Assembly (NCBI GenBank): GCA_040954595.2
Contig: CM082580.2
Location: forward strand, 8,308,001-8,372,000
Length of the DNA stretch: 64,000 bases
From: Balanoglossus misakiensis
Lineage: Eukaryota > Hemichordata
Reading direction: 5' to 3'
Shown: piece by piece, positions 25,951 through 41,241 of the stretch
Layout: every line of letters begins with the position of its first letter
Position numbering within the stretch: position 1 is the first letter of the stretch
Notes under the pieces: model-generated
What the model saw: only the letters and a program-made list of their open reading frames with translations
Database searches by the model: none
What the model was told of the DNA's origin: nothing
Made by a program: the position numbers and the translations under genes

Positions 25951-28900
25951 TTCAAACTCACCTATCCACAAAATCATTCGGTCATACTCAAAGTCTCCAT
26001 TCGGATATATCCGGAAGCCGGACTCCGCATGGTTTGATCATACCCCCAACAAATAAATTTGGTCTGATACGCACCTGTCAATCATCTGTCTGTCCCCTCA
26101 TCGCACACCCATCTTACTCATATTTTCTATTAACCTTTCCACTCGTGCTCATTGATGCATTTGGCATTCATCCTACTATATACCGAAGATCCCACCCATA
26201 CCACGGAACGACATCTGAGCTCTCGAAACTACATCATTCTGTACTTTATCTACAGTCAAGCCCAACAATCTATATCCGCAGCTATCATGCGCAGCGCTTT
26301 CGGCGCGTAAATATTTGATAAACTTTGAGAAAAAAATGTGAAGTGTCCTCATGTGAGAGCTTCCCGAATTATCAACGAAATTTGCAAAGCTGGCTCAGGA
26401 ATGAAAATAAATACCAACACTATGGGTCGTCATCGCGAAGTTCAGGTAGCGTCTGGTCGGTTGCTAAAGGCGGGGATCGGGTTTTCTGGCAGACGGTATA
26501 TCGCGCACACGATGCAAAGGCTGTTGTACAAGTATGAAGAATCGTCTCTCTCGAACAATCAGAAGTTAAAGTGCTGTCGTGGGGAGATTCAATCATTATC
26601 ACGTCAACGAAAATGATTGCGCGGCGATCGAGGGCGATAAGTGGCAAATGACGCCGTGTTTCGACGACGGGATCAGTGTTTCCCCCGTGCCGGGGCGCAA
26701 CCAAATTGAACACGTATGGGAGCAAATCACCCTGCTCACAGTCGGTCTTGATAAGGCGCCTGGAAGACAGGCCCGAATGAGCTCATGCTATGTACCACAC
26801 TGTGGCCGTAATAACTCTGAAACGGAGTCAACACGCGATGAATTCTATCTCACTGCTCTCGCCGCTTTGGCAATTGCATATAGGTATCGTATATCACACA
26901 GACTCCTGGATGCGTCCCACACCTTCTTAGATGGGTTCGCAGCGGGACAACTCTGCTTTATACGCTGCAGATATATGCGTTTAGCTTGGGGAATGGAGAA
27001 TATGTCATCCAAACCTGGCCTGCCTATACAAACGCTATTTCCTGAACCTGCTTGGGTAGATACGATTATACCTGTGAAGTGAACGTGAGTGATGTCACGA
27101 AATACACGGCTGTACAAAGAACCGGTGATAATTCCCCAAATATCATATTATCAAAAGCATATGATTTCGCGTAATCTTTTTTTCCAATGTCGTTTATAGG
27201 ATACCTATTGGTGAAAATGTCATCGCATTTGAACAGCAAATAAGCGAGAAAAAATTCAGGCATTCTGTAAAACATGGGTAATTTGGCATTATGGTAGCTT
27301 TGCCTTCTTATTCTCGCACCATGCAGAATGTCACCAAAGTAACAGACTACAGAAGCTTCCTTGTGTCAAAATTTAATAGTCAATGTCCTGTATACACTAC
27401 ACACTGGCGCAAGTAATCGCCCACGTTTATAGTGTATAACACACTATTTGTTACCACGAAAAAAATGTTCCCGTTGTAAAAAAAAATGATAACCTATCAT
27501 CGGCTGCGATTGAAGTAGTTTAACGAGTCGGTGCGTGGCAGCTTCTCCTGGATAATCCACTTTACGAACAGATAATGATATATAATGCGATCATGCAACA
27601 TACGTTTCTGATGGTTCTCATTGTCGCGGGTCTTTCGATGTGGGTAGCTCTTTTTTGCCATGCAGCATAGGATTATAACGTAATGAAATTTTAATGCAAC
27701 GATTACCCGACCTGCGCTGAACTCGGTCTGGTTGTTTTCACGGTGGTTTCCAGTGGGATAAGAGCAAAAAGGGAGAGAGGAAAGAGCGCAAAATGTCACT
27801 GAGTCGTCGCCTTCCCGGAGAGTGGAAGCTTAATTGATCGTCGTGTGAATTCTACGTTTCGCGTATACAAGGTGATTTTTTACTGTTGGGGTGGTGAAGA
27901 TTGACGCATGCGTGATACAGATCGATCAGACAGCCGTTCTTGCGACAATTTTTGCACAGGCCTGTGCTATCCCTCAGGTTGCCGCCCGATATGTTCAGAT
28001 GTTCGAAATAGAGTTGTTACAGCGAATTTGTTGAGATAGCGATTTTGCTCCGTGAAGTCTCGTGAGACCTTGACCAGATCGGTATTTCATTTTATAGAAC
28101 CGGCCATCATCTGCTAATCACGAAATATTGTTCTGTTGGGCAAATTATTGATTACAAAATTTACGTCCTTTCAAAGTTGGCGCCGGAATACCCTTGTCTC
28201 TTGTCCTTAAACCAAACTTTTAATTTCTCTATAGTTCTGCGAAAAGACCCTCGTTTCTCAAATTGTGGCTCTTGAATAAACATTGCCAATGAATGAAGTC
28301 TTGGAACTCTAAGAGACAGACGTTCAAATAGACCGATTGTTGTTGTTATTTAACTCATCGGAGATGCCCGCTTTTCAGACTGCCTAAATGCAAAGAGTTT
28401 TCCACTGTAAACAAGAATTCCAATTTAAGTACACAATTCGCCAACAAATGAGGTTAGCAGCGCGAGTTCGTCGCCGTCGGTCGAGTAATTGTTAGAATTG
28501 TTTGTAAGGGCAAAACGCCGAGACTGCGTGGTCCCGTTAAGTGGACTGAAATGCGCTATGAATTGAACCCACGCAGCGTAAAACACCCGAAATTCACAGA
28601 AAAAACATCTATCAATTGAGGACAGCGCTTCGGCAAATTTGTTTTTGTTTTAACGTTCGGAGGTCGAACGGGTTAAAACGACCGACCTTGGCCTTTACAA
28701 GTTAATGGGCAGGTGGGAGAGTCGGATGATGGTTTATGTCAATTACTTTGTCTCGAAAATACACATTTACGTTATGTTAACATTTGTCTGTTAACCGTTT
28801 GCCCATTTCGCGCTCGGATTGGCATTAGTGGACACAAAGAGAAGCGTATATGTAGAATATTACGTAGGTGATTTGTTAGTTTTATGTTACCCACTATATG

Positions 28901-29792
28901 CCGTTAGACTGCGGTTGGACTGGAACGACAGACACGAGATGAAGAATGTAAATAAATTACGCGGTTTGTTGTGAGCTGCCAGTGTGTGTGTTGATTCATA
29001 TTTTCTTCAAGTGGTTTTCTTTCCAATTAAAACGGCGGGGGGAAACTCAAACAGACAAAATGTCTGCTCTCTAAAAGTCGATCAATCTGTCGGCAGAACG
29101 CCTGGCACCTATATGAGTCCAGCAGATCGATAAAAAAATCTTACTTATGGCCGGTATACAATATAGTGTACCACTATAGCTGTATATGAAAGATCGTGTC
29201 ACCAAAATCTGCCATATCGCGATTAAAGACGTACGCGCCAGCTCGATTTTTAATGAATTTATCGATTTTAAACCGGACACACAATAACAACACTCAAATC
29301 GGTAACTTCCGAATCGGATCGGCCTTTTGGAAGATGGCAGAATGTTTGGTCACATTAAAGTTCCATTAGCTCTGACGTTTGACTATTTATATGCAGTAGT
29401 TTTTGTTCGCTGTAACAATGCATTGCAGTTTTTTGTTCCACTCCCTGGGGCATCCATCAACATATATCTTGTCAGCAATCGCAGCACGCATGCGCTCACC
29501 CCACGATTTTGATTGTGAACTGCTTTGACTCAGTCACGATCTGGTTAAATGTCAAATTTATGAAAATCGCATGTGATTGGCGTGGCACGTGCCGACTATA
29601 CATGTGTGACCGGGATTTTTGTGATTTTCTGATATAAATATATATATACAAAGATAATGCTTAGTTTCTGATAATTCATTGGCGGTGGTGTTCACCCAAT
29701 GACTGTCCAGTATTTGCATAATACTATACGTATTTGCATGCGAACTTTGACCAGGTGTACGGCGCCCTCATGAAGCAAAGAGACACAACCGT
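25951..29792. other. Intergenic region without recognisable genes
   Basis: The most protein-like open frame is 26579-27082 on the plus strand (167 codons from a non-ATG start). It has no domain I can name and no convincing splice partners, so I do not call it a gene. No tRNA, snRNA or miRNA consensus was recognised. Confidence 0.45.
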
Positions 29793-30113
29793 TCTCTTTG
29801 CTGACTTGGCCGCTGCTAGTAGGTTGGTAATTTTTTCCTCTCCCTTTTAAATCGCCCATCAAAGCACTAAATTATTGACATCCACCCCTATAATTGAGAT
29901 ATAATGATGTGTTAGTGTTTCAAGAACCATCATCTGTAATATTTTGAAAGGATGTTCAGTGATTTTTGCTGGAAATATGTGAATATTGGACTCGAAAAGC
30001 ACTTTATGCGCCGTAGTATTTTCTGTTAAGTATGCTCTGTATATTTTCTTTGGTTTTGTAAGTATTGTAATTCTTTTTCTCTCTCTCTTTGCTGGCTTGG
30101 CCGCTGCGAGTAG
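29793..30113. repeat. Pair of 30-bp direct repeats 291 bp apart
   Basis: The 30 bases at 29793-29822 recur at 30084-30113 with 28 of 30 matches. The core is TTTGCTGRCTTGGCCGCTG followed by CKAGTAG. They may be remains of a dispersed element or of a local duplication. The sequence between is A/T-rich and unremarkable. Confidence 0.6.
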
Positions 30114-30422
30114 CCAAGCACACACGGAGCCGCTGACCAAAGAAATAAACGTGATGAACATACCGGTACATTAATGCGTGTCGGGTCAGTGTATACCGTA
30201 TAGCTGTGTCCCCTGAGCGAATGGGTTTGAATGCCTAATACACAACGCAATGCCCAACAACAACAACATTAACAAGCCTACAGAGGGGGTCACACATTGT
30301 AGGACCTTACACGGTGAGTTTAAAGAATTGTTTACGTTGTTTTGTGCATACTTGCTCCAACTACACTATAAACATCATGCATACCTCTTACAAGCGTTAT
30401 CAAATTTGATTTAAACACACAA

Positions 30423-30489
30423 AGACAGACAGACAGAGCGAAAGGGACAGTTAGACGGACGGACGGACAGACAGACAGACAGACAGACA
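30423..30489. repeat. (GACA)n/(GACG)n microsatellite
   Basis: A tetranucleotide array of GACA and GACG units with an interrupted centre (around 30437-30452). It is ordinary simple-sequence DNA. Confidence 0.9.
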
Positions 30490-33400
30490 TCGGTATAACA
30501 GTAGATCCTGTGTGTGAACACGGGAGCTAAAAACGTTGGCATTTCAACAACTCATTCGGCGATTGAAATTAAAGCTAGATTCCTGTTTCAATCTCCTCTA
30601 CGGGTAAAATCAGGATAAATGCCGCCGTCAGCCTGCTCAGAGACTGTCGAGTAAAAGAATCCTACCCTGCCGAGAGCAGCAGAATCAATCTTTGGCTCAG
30701 CCAGCAAACAACAGAAGGATAAAATATCCTGAATACATTCTCATCCATGTGCAGCGCATATAGTATACCGACCTCTTGGACAGCACGTGCGCACCAGCTA
30801 AATTGGTTCGCCAGACCTCGAATCAGCCATACACACTTCAAGCAAGTACACTCATCTTAGCTTTTGTTCTCTCCGCATTTCCAGATCCCGACAAGCTACT
30901 GCATTTCCAGTCGAGAGAATGTGTATTTTAAGGACCCTGTTTTTTTGAGTGCTGCTAGCTATCACGGCAAATATCAAACTCATAGAGATTATGTAACCTT
31001 ACCTTTCTGAGGGTGTATAGGCAGTTTGTCTGGGCCTTGTCGGCAGTGCACAAACCAGAACTAACTTTTCCCACTGCTCAGATAAATGAAACTAAATTCA
31101 GTAGTTGAATGAATGTAGCATGGTCACCGTGCTCAATTTTGAGATAAATTTTGTTGAATGTTTTGACTCGTAGAAAAACCATAGGCGAAAAATTCCTTAC
31201 TCGGCAATTTTTCATTATGAACTAATCTCACGGCCTGGTGTATGTTGTGTGTTCTATGATTAAAAGACAGTCAAACTGATCTCGTGTTTTGCGCCATTTT
31301 CTCATGAGCGCCAAATTTGCCCATGTTCTACACCGGTCACGTGACGCGTCATGTGCAAACCAGCTCGAAAGTTGTTCCGCTTCTGAAGCCCTAGAGCGCA
31401 ACACTAAGAGATACATTAGGTAAAACGATAAAGATAGAAAGGCTGAAAAACGAAGCGGTTATATCGATATGTCAAGATATGCGGAAAAAAATAGCCCTCG
31501 GTCTTTGTAAGACGACTCACGTCGAATTAGCCGAAACAACTTCGGGTCAATTTAATTTCCATCGCAAACAAAATGTTGTCCGTCCGTTTATCAGACTGCG
31601 ATGGGATCAAATGTTGGCTGTTGGGACTTACAGACACATTTGAACGATTGACAGACTTGAGCTGAGGTGACAAGGTCCAGAATTTCTGAGATGAACGCCC
31701 AATGCATGCACACATCGGAAACGTTTTCAGCGGCCTACAGTCTCCAGTTAGTGGGAGAGTAAGAGAGAGAGAGAGGCATGATTACTAATTAGCACGGGGA
31801 TCGAGATTAAAGTCTTAGGTAATATTTAGCCATTTCCCCGGAGAAAGGGAACGGTTTTCTCATCATCATCTCCGAAAGATATGCAACTCTCAATGCGGGA
31901 AGAAAAAAAGATTAAATCGGTGTCTGTCGAGTTTCAGGTGGGAAGTATATCACCAGTGTCACTGGAGACGGTCCGGGGAAAAAGGCTCGTGATTTCTCAT
32001 CAATGGATGACGTACAACTCAAAATGGAAGCAGCAACATTTCCCCGCAGCGTGCGCGGCACTTCAGAAAAAAATCAAAGTAAAAACTTTGCGGGCACCGT
32101 CGGCAAAGAAAAGGTCAGTATTCAATAAAACCAAACGTGGATGCGAAGGTTTCGTGTTTTCATCAAGCAGAAGAGAGTAGACTATGTGGTCTTTGACTGT
32201 ATTGGCTTCACCAAAAGGGCAAAGGTCATTCTGAAAATTATGCATAAATGGACGAGCTACTTGTATGTCTTTGCACGGGCAATGAGAGGTATACATGTAT
32301 AAGCATGACATAGAAGAGATTGTCCGGAAAGTTAATTATCTTTAATTGGATAAAACACAACTGCCTTTAGCCTGTTAAATGCTGAGGTTGGTAATATGAT
32401 TTATAAACAAGTCGATCAGTTGATGATTTTCGGCCAATTGGAGAATGCAGAACGTTACGATCACTTATGTGCATCTTTAACAATTGCGTGTGTCCGCTAA
32501 ACGACTGGGACTGTCAAATCACGACGGCCTCAACATATGGTAATAACGTGGGTAGCCAGAAGGGATTATTGGCCTCCAACTGTATACATGTTGCACAGGC
32601 TTCAAAGAAAACGTAGTATGCAAAGCTTACCCGGGTTAAATTGCAATGTTACATTACTGAGTATCACGTAACATGGAAAGAAGAGATAGAAATGCGGCTA
32701 AGACCATATCAGGCCAAAGCAAAGAAATTGTCTGTTTCGCGTCCACTGAAAATTATTAAATGTACATGAAGGCTGGGAGGTTATAAAACACACTACACAC
32801 AGTGACGTTCCGAAATACACACCGTCATTAGCAGCCTTCAATTTACACCACATAGTCAAATGGTTGTGATATAACTGCCGTAAAAGAGTATTTTACTGTA
32901 ATGGCCTGTTTAATCGAGGATATACCGACGATGATAGACATTTCTGCAAGATTGTGTTTTTCCTGAATACGCCGAAACAAAGAATTTACTTATTTTGGCC
33001 TTATCTAATCAGCAGACATACTAAACCCGCAAGTGCAAAATCATACCGTTTCATTCAATGTTTTTTTCTAATTTGATATTCCCCACCCCTGTTTCGAAAA
33101 TTGCCAATATCCTTCATCTCTCTTATTTGTCAACCAATGTATTTTTTTCTGAAAATTCAGTTTTTGCGATATCGCAATAAAACCCTGCACATTTTCAAAC
33201 AAATGGCAGATTCACCATTATCAATAACCGTGTCTATACTTGTAAAAGTGACCTGATCCATGCTGAGGGCCTCAACATCTCTGTTATTAAAATTATGAAA
33301 TTTCAGGTTATTTGGTGCACATTTTCGAAATTGAGATGTTATAAATATAAGATGTGTATGGCGTCACTAGCCAAGGACTAGAAAAATGCATCTGTTCAAT

Positions 33401-36400
33401 CTATATTACCCTATCTTCATCATCATCCCATTCTCGCTATACTAAATAGGCTTTTGCGACCTAGGTGAGTAATAAATATCTCATATGGTCGACACAATGT
33501 CAAGATGGTCGATTTTGCCATATTTTAGAAATGGAAATTCATAAGCTAAAGTGATACTGGGTTCATGATGAAAATAATGCAAGGTCATTACCGCCCATGG
33601 GAGCCACCTATACGACTAGCACGTGTTGAATTGCCCGATCTCTGTTCGTCAGCAGTCAAAACTTGTCCAGTGGAATCAATCTACTTAACACGTGCAGTGT
33701 AAGAAATGAATTTGTTTAAAAGTACTCCGCACATGTCGTGTGGGAAAAGGTTTAAGTTTAGAATTTAATATCACCTCTTTCAAACAGAACAGAAGAGGAA
33801 GTGAAGTTGATAATTCCGTTTCGGGGAGAACTATCGTGCAGGAACACGTTAGTTAGTCATAATTAAAAAACGAGTCAAGTATCCGAGAAATCTATTAGCA
33901 GGTCCACGTGGATGAAAAATGGCTTCCACGTGATATACGTGTTGAGAATGCTCAGAGCCATCATAATATACGAGCGATATACGCTGAACACGCTGTCGGT
34001 GTTATTCTGCATTCTCAAGTTGATCGAGAAATCTTAGTGTTTTGACTGGGAAAATCTTAACTACTCAAAGAGTCTAAACTACTCAAAGTTGTTTTGACCA
34101 TTGCGCATGGTTTTCTATTTCTATTTCTATTTGCCAGGGCGTATTTGCCAAAAGGACTCGCACACATATAGGATTAAAAGTCAACGCAGTACCTACAAAT
34201 CCCCAGGTTTAGACCATTATGGTGTCAGAGAGAAACTAAACCACATTCACCCAGCTTTCTTGAAGGATCTTGTAGACGGTGTTTGAGTTTTGAGCAGAAC
34301 ATTGTTTGCCTGTTTCGACTTCGGTTACTCGCTTGAGGGCCAAACAGAACGTGTCTTTCCCGTCTGTAAATAGAGGGGCAAAAGTCCTCCCCGGGGCCGT
34401 TAGAAAAGAATCAACGTTCTAATTGGCACTCGGAGTCACATAACCCTCGTATGAACAAGGGTTGCACGAGTCATGAAATTGTCTTCTTTAGCCACTTTTC
34501 ACGACTGTTCTATCAGTGAGAGAGAGAGAGCGCTATGTACGCGATGTATAATCTGAAGACCACGCGACTTATTTCCAGAAACAAAGAATTCCATTACTGT
34601 GCCTTGCCTTTAGGCATTAAGTACGAGTACCAATAATTCCCATGAGTACATTTGGAATAATCGAAACTTTCTGAACACGAACCCGTTCGCTTATCGGTAA
34701 CAAGTCACATCATACGTGAAAGTATAACATTAGATGGGGTCGTCTATACTGAGACGACTCATGGACAGCAGAGGCAAATTGAATGCCCTGCCTGTTTTAT
34801 CTGATTACAATCAGTGCGTGTCATGAAGTCAGAAATCTTTTAAAATGTTCACCATTACCGCATGTTAGCACACCAGTGTTATTATAGTTCTTGATTTAAG
34901 CGATAGCTGTGATGCCTGTCGGTTCTTAAGCGGGGGAGACAGGCAAGTAAAATGATACGAGCTTCGCAATCTAAATTTGTGATGAAAACTAAATATTACA
35001 CCGAATGACCCGAACCAGTTGGGTTTTTGTGGCCAAATTTTCTCACGCGACGTAATCATGATACCAGCAGCCGTGAAAATGTCGTTACCAAGCAATTTGG
35101 CGGGAAAACACGTTGACATTTTTTCAAGACAACATAACGGTAGCCAGCCAATTGACCGACTTCGGCGATTACAGGCATCATTTTCTGCTGCGCACTCATC
35201 TCTGTCCCGCTATATGGCAGGCGTGTATTTCTTGGAACGAGGTTTCGGATTTTTTTAAGAGGCAACTGGCGGCAATAAACCGACGAACAAAGGGTAATTG
35301 GGATCGTCGTATGTTACATGTGATTCAGTGTGATTTGTGAGTCATCATCACACAGTTCCAGGATTTTATCTCCAATGATTTGCGTAAGGGTCCATCTTTC
35401 CTGTATCAGTAATGATTCAGCTTTTATCCACTACTGTATAATATACATCCAGATGTTTCTCTCCGCTGAACGTTCTGACATAGATCCAGCAGGCAGATGA
35501 CTAACTCCCCCAATAAAATCACTCGACTTAAAATTTAGCCGCGTGTTTATGAAATATGGCTCTGTTGATGTTGTAAGTCACGTCCTATTCCATTAACTGC
35601 TATTTATATTCAGAAAGCCTTGAACATTTTTATTGCTGCGCCTGTTACACTTTCCGACACTTACACGTAAATCATGTGTAACTTTCATTTCGAATCTCTA
35701 AATATTTTAACATGAATGTGAACTGCCAAAACATGATGACACGGTTTTTCTAACCGTGTCACGTTTACAGCAGATATGTTGGTGTATTTAACAAATAATA
35801 AAACGCTCAGAACCGGAGGTCGCTCTAATTCGTAGTCGCTGAGTTGTTCGTAAAAAGCAGTGGAAATATAAATGTTAATGTTCACGTTAGACATGTGTTA
35901 ACACGTATTAGACTGACGGTCGGAAGCTCGGTTAATTAAATTACGCTACACCAGAAGAAATGCGTAACGTCTTATCCTTATCGCGGTGTCTTCCAGCGAC
36001 GTGCTTGTCACATGTGTTGATAGGACCCCATCCATCAATTTCCTCTCTGCATAATTACATCAATCACGCCTTGCCCATTGCAACCTGCCTCGAAAATCGA
36101 AGTCTTAGACTTGTTCACGTATTTTTCCCAAGTTAACTTTAAATTATTTTCGCACTGACATGAAATCTTCTTGGCGTAACTGGAACTGAAGTAAGAAAGT
36201 AATGCGTAATTAAAGATGGTCGGAGGCACTGACATTCGTTGTCGTGCTAATGGCCTATTCGCAGCCATGCCTTGAATGTAATACATCTTGACGAATCGCC
36301 TGGCTATACAAGCAAGGCTAATATCGGGCGGAATAGCGTAAAAACACCGATGCAAAAACAAATACGTGCTATACATCATACAATGACAACTTTGTTTTTG

Positions 36401-39400
36401 TCACTGTGTCTTATTTTATGTTTTCAAAGCAACCAAACAAAAAACACATCTCCCATGCTGGTAAACAAAAGCTTCGCGTGCCTTCGGTAAAATTGTACTA
36501 ATCAACACGTGGCCGACGAGATTTCGAACAGCGATTTTTGGGTGATACCCTGGCGCGCAAAAGTCGCGCCGTTCAAAGTTGAACTCGAGACGAAAACAAG
36601 AGAGCAAAATAAATCACAGTATTAGTACAGAGATACTAGGTGTGTTGATGGCGACTATACATCATACCTCAGAAACCTCGTAAAGGAAAAGGGGAGAGTA
36701 ACACACTTCCTCTGTATGCATTTGAAGATTAGCTAAGCGTTTACCCAGTCCATGCCTACCTGAACAACTCCCATCAGTGAGAGCATATAGAGATGTGTAA
36801 ATGCATCGGTATGTTGACTACCTCACATACTATATGCAGTGTGCTATTCCACCCACGATGCCATGTATAGGCAGGAGTGCGGATCACCCTGTTTGAATCA
36901 CAAACATGGCTAAATTACCCAAGAGTCATTAGAGATAAAAGTTGGAAGCAGACAGTCGGAGTGTAGCGAGTATGCGTACAGAATACAGCGATAAATCTTA
37001 ATACGCCTCAAGCAAAGCACACACAGATAGATATTTTGTCAGTGTTCAGGCTTGCACGATGAAGACGTCTATAAGTTTGTTCCGTTGATAAATGATGCGA
37101 TGGTATTAAACTTGCTATGGCGTTGGAATGTGAATTTGAGTAAATTTATGATGAGAATTTTTATCTCTGTAGACACCAGTATTACACATGAACATGATTG
37201 ATTTCATTTGGTCCCATATATCTAGATTATTTGTCGCCTTAACGTAGAATATACTTATTATGTTCAGGGAAACTAATTATTCATACAGTCAAACACGCGA
37301 ATGCCAAGGGTACTTTGCTATGAGTTATCTAAAGACTATAAATTGTCAGGCAACAGCAGTAATATTATTTCGGTAAATTTAAGATTTTAAGATGTCGTAT
37401 CGACTTCTCAGCGCGTTACTGCTGACGCTGGACCGGTTTAAGAGAAGAAAGTCACCAAGTCACTATTAGTTTCCTTCACGACGCTCTGTCTTTTCTGGAG
37501 AAAATCAACGGCGACTTTGATCAATGTTTATACGCTATCCACCCTCTGTTCCGACTGCGTCTTAACGTGTTTATATGTGACATCTTTTCTCCTTTTCTCA
37601 GAACGAAGCGGGGAATGTTGAGGAAAACAACAAGGGGTTGACCATTTTCTTGCCTTGTTCTCAGTTGCGTTGACAATAACATGATACTGACTCGTGTGGG
37701 CTTTAGTGTTTGTGCAGCACACTGAGATACCGTGAAAGTAAATTCGACCAGTGACTTCGATTTAGTTTGCCTGAATTATTGCCTGAACTATCAACAGTAA
37801 AAACGGGTGGCTTTCTAGTAATTTTCAATATAATCATATTGTAAGACAGGAGTTTGACGTCCCCACAGTGTATGTACATTTGTACATAACTTGATAAGAT
37901 GCAAAACCTTATTAAGGGTGGCACTTAAATTTGTGCATTAAAGATTACTCAGATATTGTGCATGTCGTTCTCTATTCGCGGAGGCTTCGCTGAAACTTCT
38001 GGCAGTCAATTTGCAGTGTTGGCGATTTGATTATATTCCAGAAAAACCCCAGAAGACATGCACATCGGAAAGGAAGCGAAGTGTTTATTGGTTAAGATGA
38101 AGTTTTGCGGGGGTTTTGAATACAAGCAAAACTAATGAACTCCGAAATGTGACATGGCCTTATAGTTTTAATAACAGAACTGTATTTCCTGCGCCTTTCT
38201 ATCTCCTTAAGCGCCTGTTCTGCCGGATTCACTCACGCTGGTGTATCTGGATTCCTGAATTTAGTGGTGTTATCGGTTTTAAGGGAATTGGTATGGTCAC
38301 CTATGCAAATTTAGCGACAGTCACCATGCTGAGATCTAGCCAATGGCTGATTTTCACGGGAGGGCCACACGAAACAGAGTGCGCTACATGGTCATTACAA
38401 GGCTTAGACACGCCCCTTTAACCATATATGGGTATGTGTGATTTACGGGTGATTGTATACATTTCAGCATACATGCAAGTATGATCTGGAAAGACAATGA
38501 TCTCCATGGACTCGGGTCAGGATTTGATGAATTCACTTTCTTGCGCGCGTCATGTTAAATTTATACGCTTTCCCCGATTTTATAAATTAAATAGGATTTT
38601 CACTTATGGGAACTGACTGAGCCCGTGACTTCCAAGAATACCCTCTGGCCAATGTGCTGCGTACAAAACCACTCAGTCAACGCTAAAGAGATCGGGGGCA
38701 TGTAACGAGTTGAAAGTCACCATTCTAAAAGTGCAATGGTTGTACATGGCTTGCGTTATCCATTTGAAAATGTCAAACACAGCCTAAGATATGGACGATT
38801 AACCTGAACGTATAGAAAGCATTCGCTTTGGCACATTGCAGAAAATAATTGGCACCGATTTGCGATCGTTCGACTTTTGCGGCCTAATTTCTTTCAAAGG
38901 GGTAATGACTTTCCTGGAAACGAGACCTTGCATTTTCTATCTACAGCTTCTCGAGTCGTGAAATATGGGTCCTCTGCACGATAGTTTCCCAAAAGCCGTT
39001 TAACTCTACAAATGACAAGCGGGTTACTTGTACCGTTGAGGGTAGTCAATCAGGTAAATTACAGCACACCTGACCAACCAAGGGTGAAATTATTCCTTGT
39101 AGGATTATTGCATTTTAAACACACATCCACACTAGATAAGCAACCGACATTGAAACGTAATAGTTCATGTGCATTCGCTCAGAAAGAAATATGTTCAGAC
39201 TGTAAATAACCTGGATAAAACAGGATTTTTTTATTGTTATTCACGTCAATCAGATTTTTTATCACTGCTTCTCTCTTGGCATGACCAAGGCACATTTATA
39301 TATTCTTGTGTTTTTGTCATCTGACAATCAAAATTTCCATGTTGTTTTCTTAAATAATATGGACCTCGGCGATCATTGATGAAAATGTAATATTGGTGCA

Positions 39401-41241
39401 TTTCAAACAAGATGCAGTTCGATCTGTCATCTGTGTTCTTCGGTTTTGAAAAGAGAAAAGTTTCCCTATGTACAAATACCCATGCGACGATTCTCTGATT
39501 ATCACGTGAAGCCATCCGGTCGCCATCCTTTTATACTATCTCTCGTGTGCACTTTTTTTAAAAATTTAATTATTCAAGTCTTTGGCGTCCATTGATATTT
39601 AACTTCATTAATTATTAAAGAAATTGCCCCTGCAGTAATCTGACAACTTGTGGGAGTTGTACCTGTAACGAAATCAGAGTCAGCATTTGAACGGTCGAGA
39701 ACATTCAGATATTCTGGGTGAAGTTTTTTTTTTTTAATTCAACCTCTGTAATAACGTTACTGTCATGAACGATTTTCGCAGACAGACCTGGCCGCTTGCT
39801 TTGAAAATGTGATTATGTCCTGAAAATGAAATAAAATGTAGTCTGGTGAATCCATCAGTGGAACAGAATAATTCAAAGAAGAAATCTGACCAATTGTCAT
39901 TCAAGAAAATTGTCATTGTCGATTTCATAGTCCCCGCTAGGTTTATGACAAGTGGATGCAAATGATTGAGTGGTAGAGGTGTAGTAAATTATAATACAAA
40001 TCACTTAAATACACAACAAATATAAATCAGAGAAAGACTGGTGCTTGAAATGTATCGCAATTGCACAATGCGTTACATTAAGTGAAGACCTTGTCGACTA
40101 CATCAACTACATATGGCAAGTTCTGCAATTGCATCACCATGAATTTGAAAGAAGCGTCGTGTAATGAGGAATGACCGGGTATTGTATTAAATGGACATAT
40201 GTTATGCACAGCTGGCCTTTTGTTATGCAAATAAAGAGTTTCATGCACGGACAAAGGGCCTATTGTTTATATTATTCAACAAATATGGGCCCATAGACCC
40301 TATGCGTAGTCGTACAAATGAGGCAGAAACGGAGCTGTAAAAAAGCCGCGTACATGCCCTTGTGTCAACTAATTAACAAATCAAAAACATGGCCATGCAT
40401 CTGATATAATGATTACCGGTCTTTTGTCAGAATGGAACTGATCACTGCTGTATGATCAAATAATCTCGGTTTTCTACACAAAAAAAACACCGTATCTGAT
40501 TAACCTCCGTGACTTTGTGCGTCATAATGCTGCTATTTGGTAAATGCATGTATCGGCGAATATCCCGTATTATGAATACTCATTACGAAGTCTTTCATTT
40601 TGAAAGAATGAGACGGGAACACAGTATGTCAAACGGGGAAGTGCCCTCCGGTGCTTCAAAGGAATGAACTTCTTATCGGGGCTAATATCAAAAGAAGGTT
40701 GCAGCGAGGTCTACTCCTTCGGGATCCGCGTAGACTGGAAAGGGGGAAAATCTGTCCGAGATCGCATGCGGCAAAGTTGTTATCTCAATTTTCGGAGTTG
40801 TCGATTGCCATGAAATGTTGCCACGTGATGGAACGAGGAAATATCAAGATCGCGACGCGTCGCGGCCTCGCCCTGTCAGTTTTCCTTCACACTTGCAACA
40901 GGAGTATCCTCTTGCGTGGGAATGGTAAAGGAAATACGGGAATGGGAATTGTTCTTCATTATCGGGAACAGATCTTTTATTCGAGAGCCAATTCCTCCCC
41001 GGGTGTTTCATTTCGCTTCCTTGATCCTAATTAATGTTGTGCATCGAGACCTGAAAAACAGGACGTGCGAAGGTGGCTCAGAAGAACTGCTGGTTCTATT
41101 TCATCCCAAAACAAAACAAAGCAAAACAAAACAATTGCAAACGTGTGTCAAATATGCGAATACAAAGAGAATTTGGCACTGTTACATGTCCCGCCATACG
41201 GTCAGAAGTCTGCAGAATTAGATTATTATTCCAGAATTGAA
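30490..41241. other. Intergenic region without recognisable genes
   Basis: I found no exon with recognisable protein similarity. Open frames of up to about 115 codons (for example 36035-36379 on the minus strand and 40651-41034 on the plus strand) look like chance. Octamer-type ATGCAAAT sites occur near 38302 and 40226, and TCACGTGA at 31337-31344 and 39502-39509. Confidence 0.45.

Noticed and set aside
26579-27082. 167-codon plus-strand open frame
   Set aside because: It begins at a non-ATG codon, shows no recognisable domain or splice partners, and overlaps competing frames; length alone is not enough in 64 kb.
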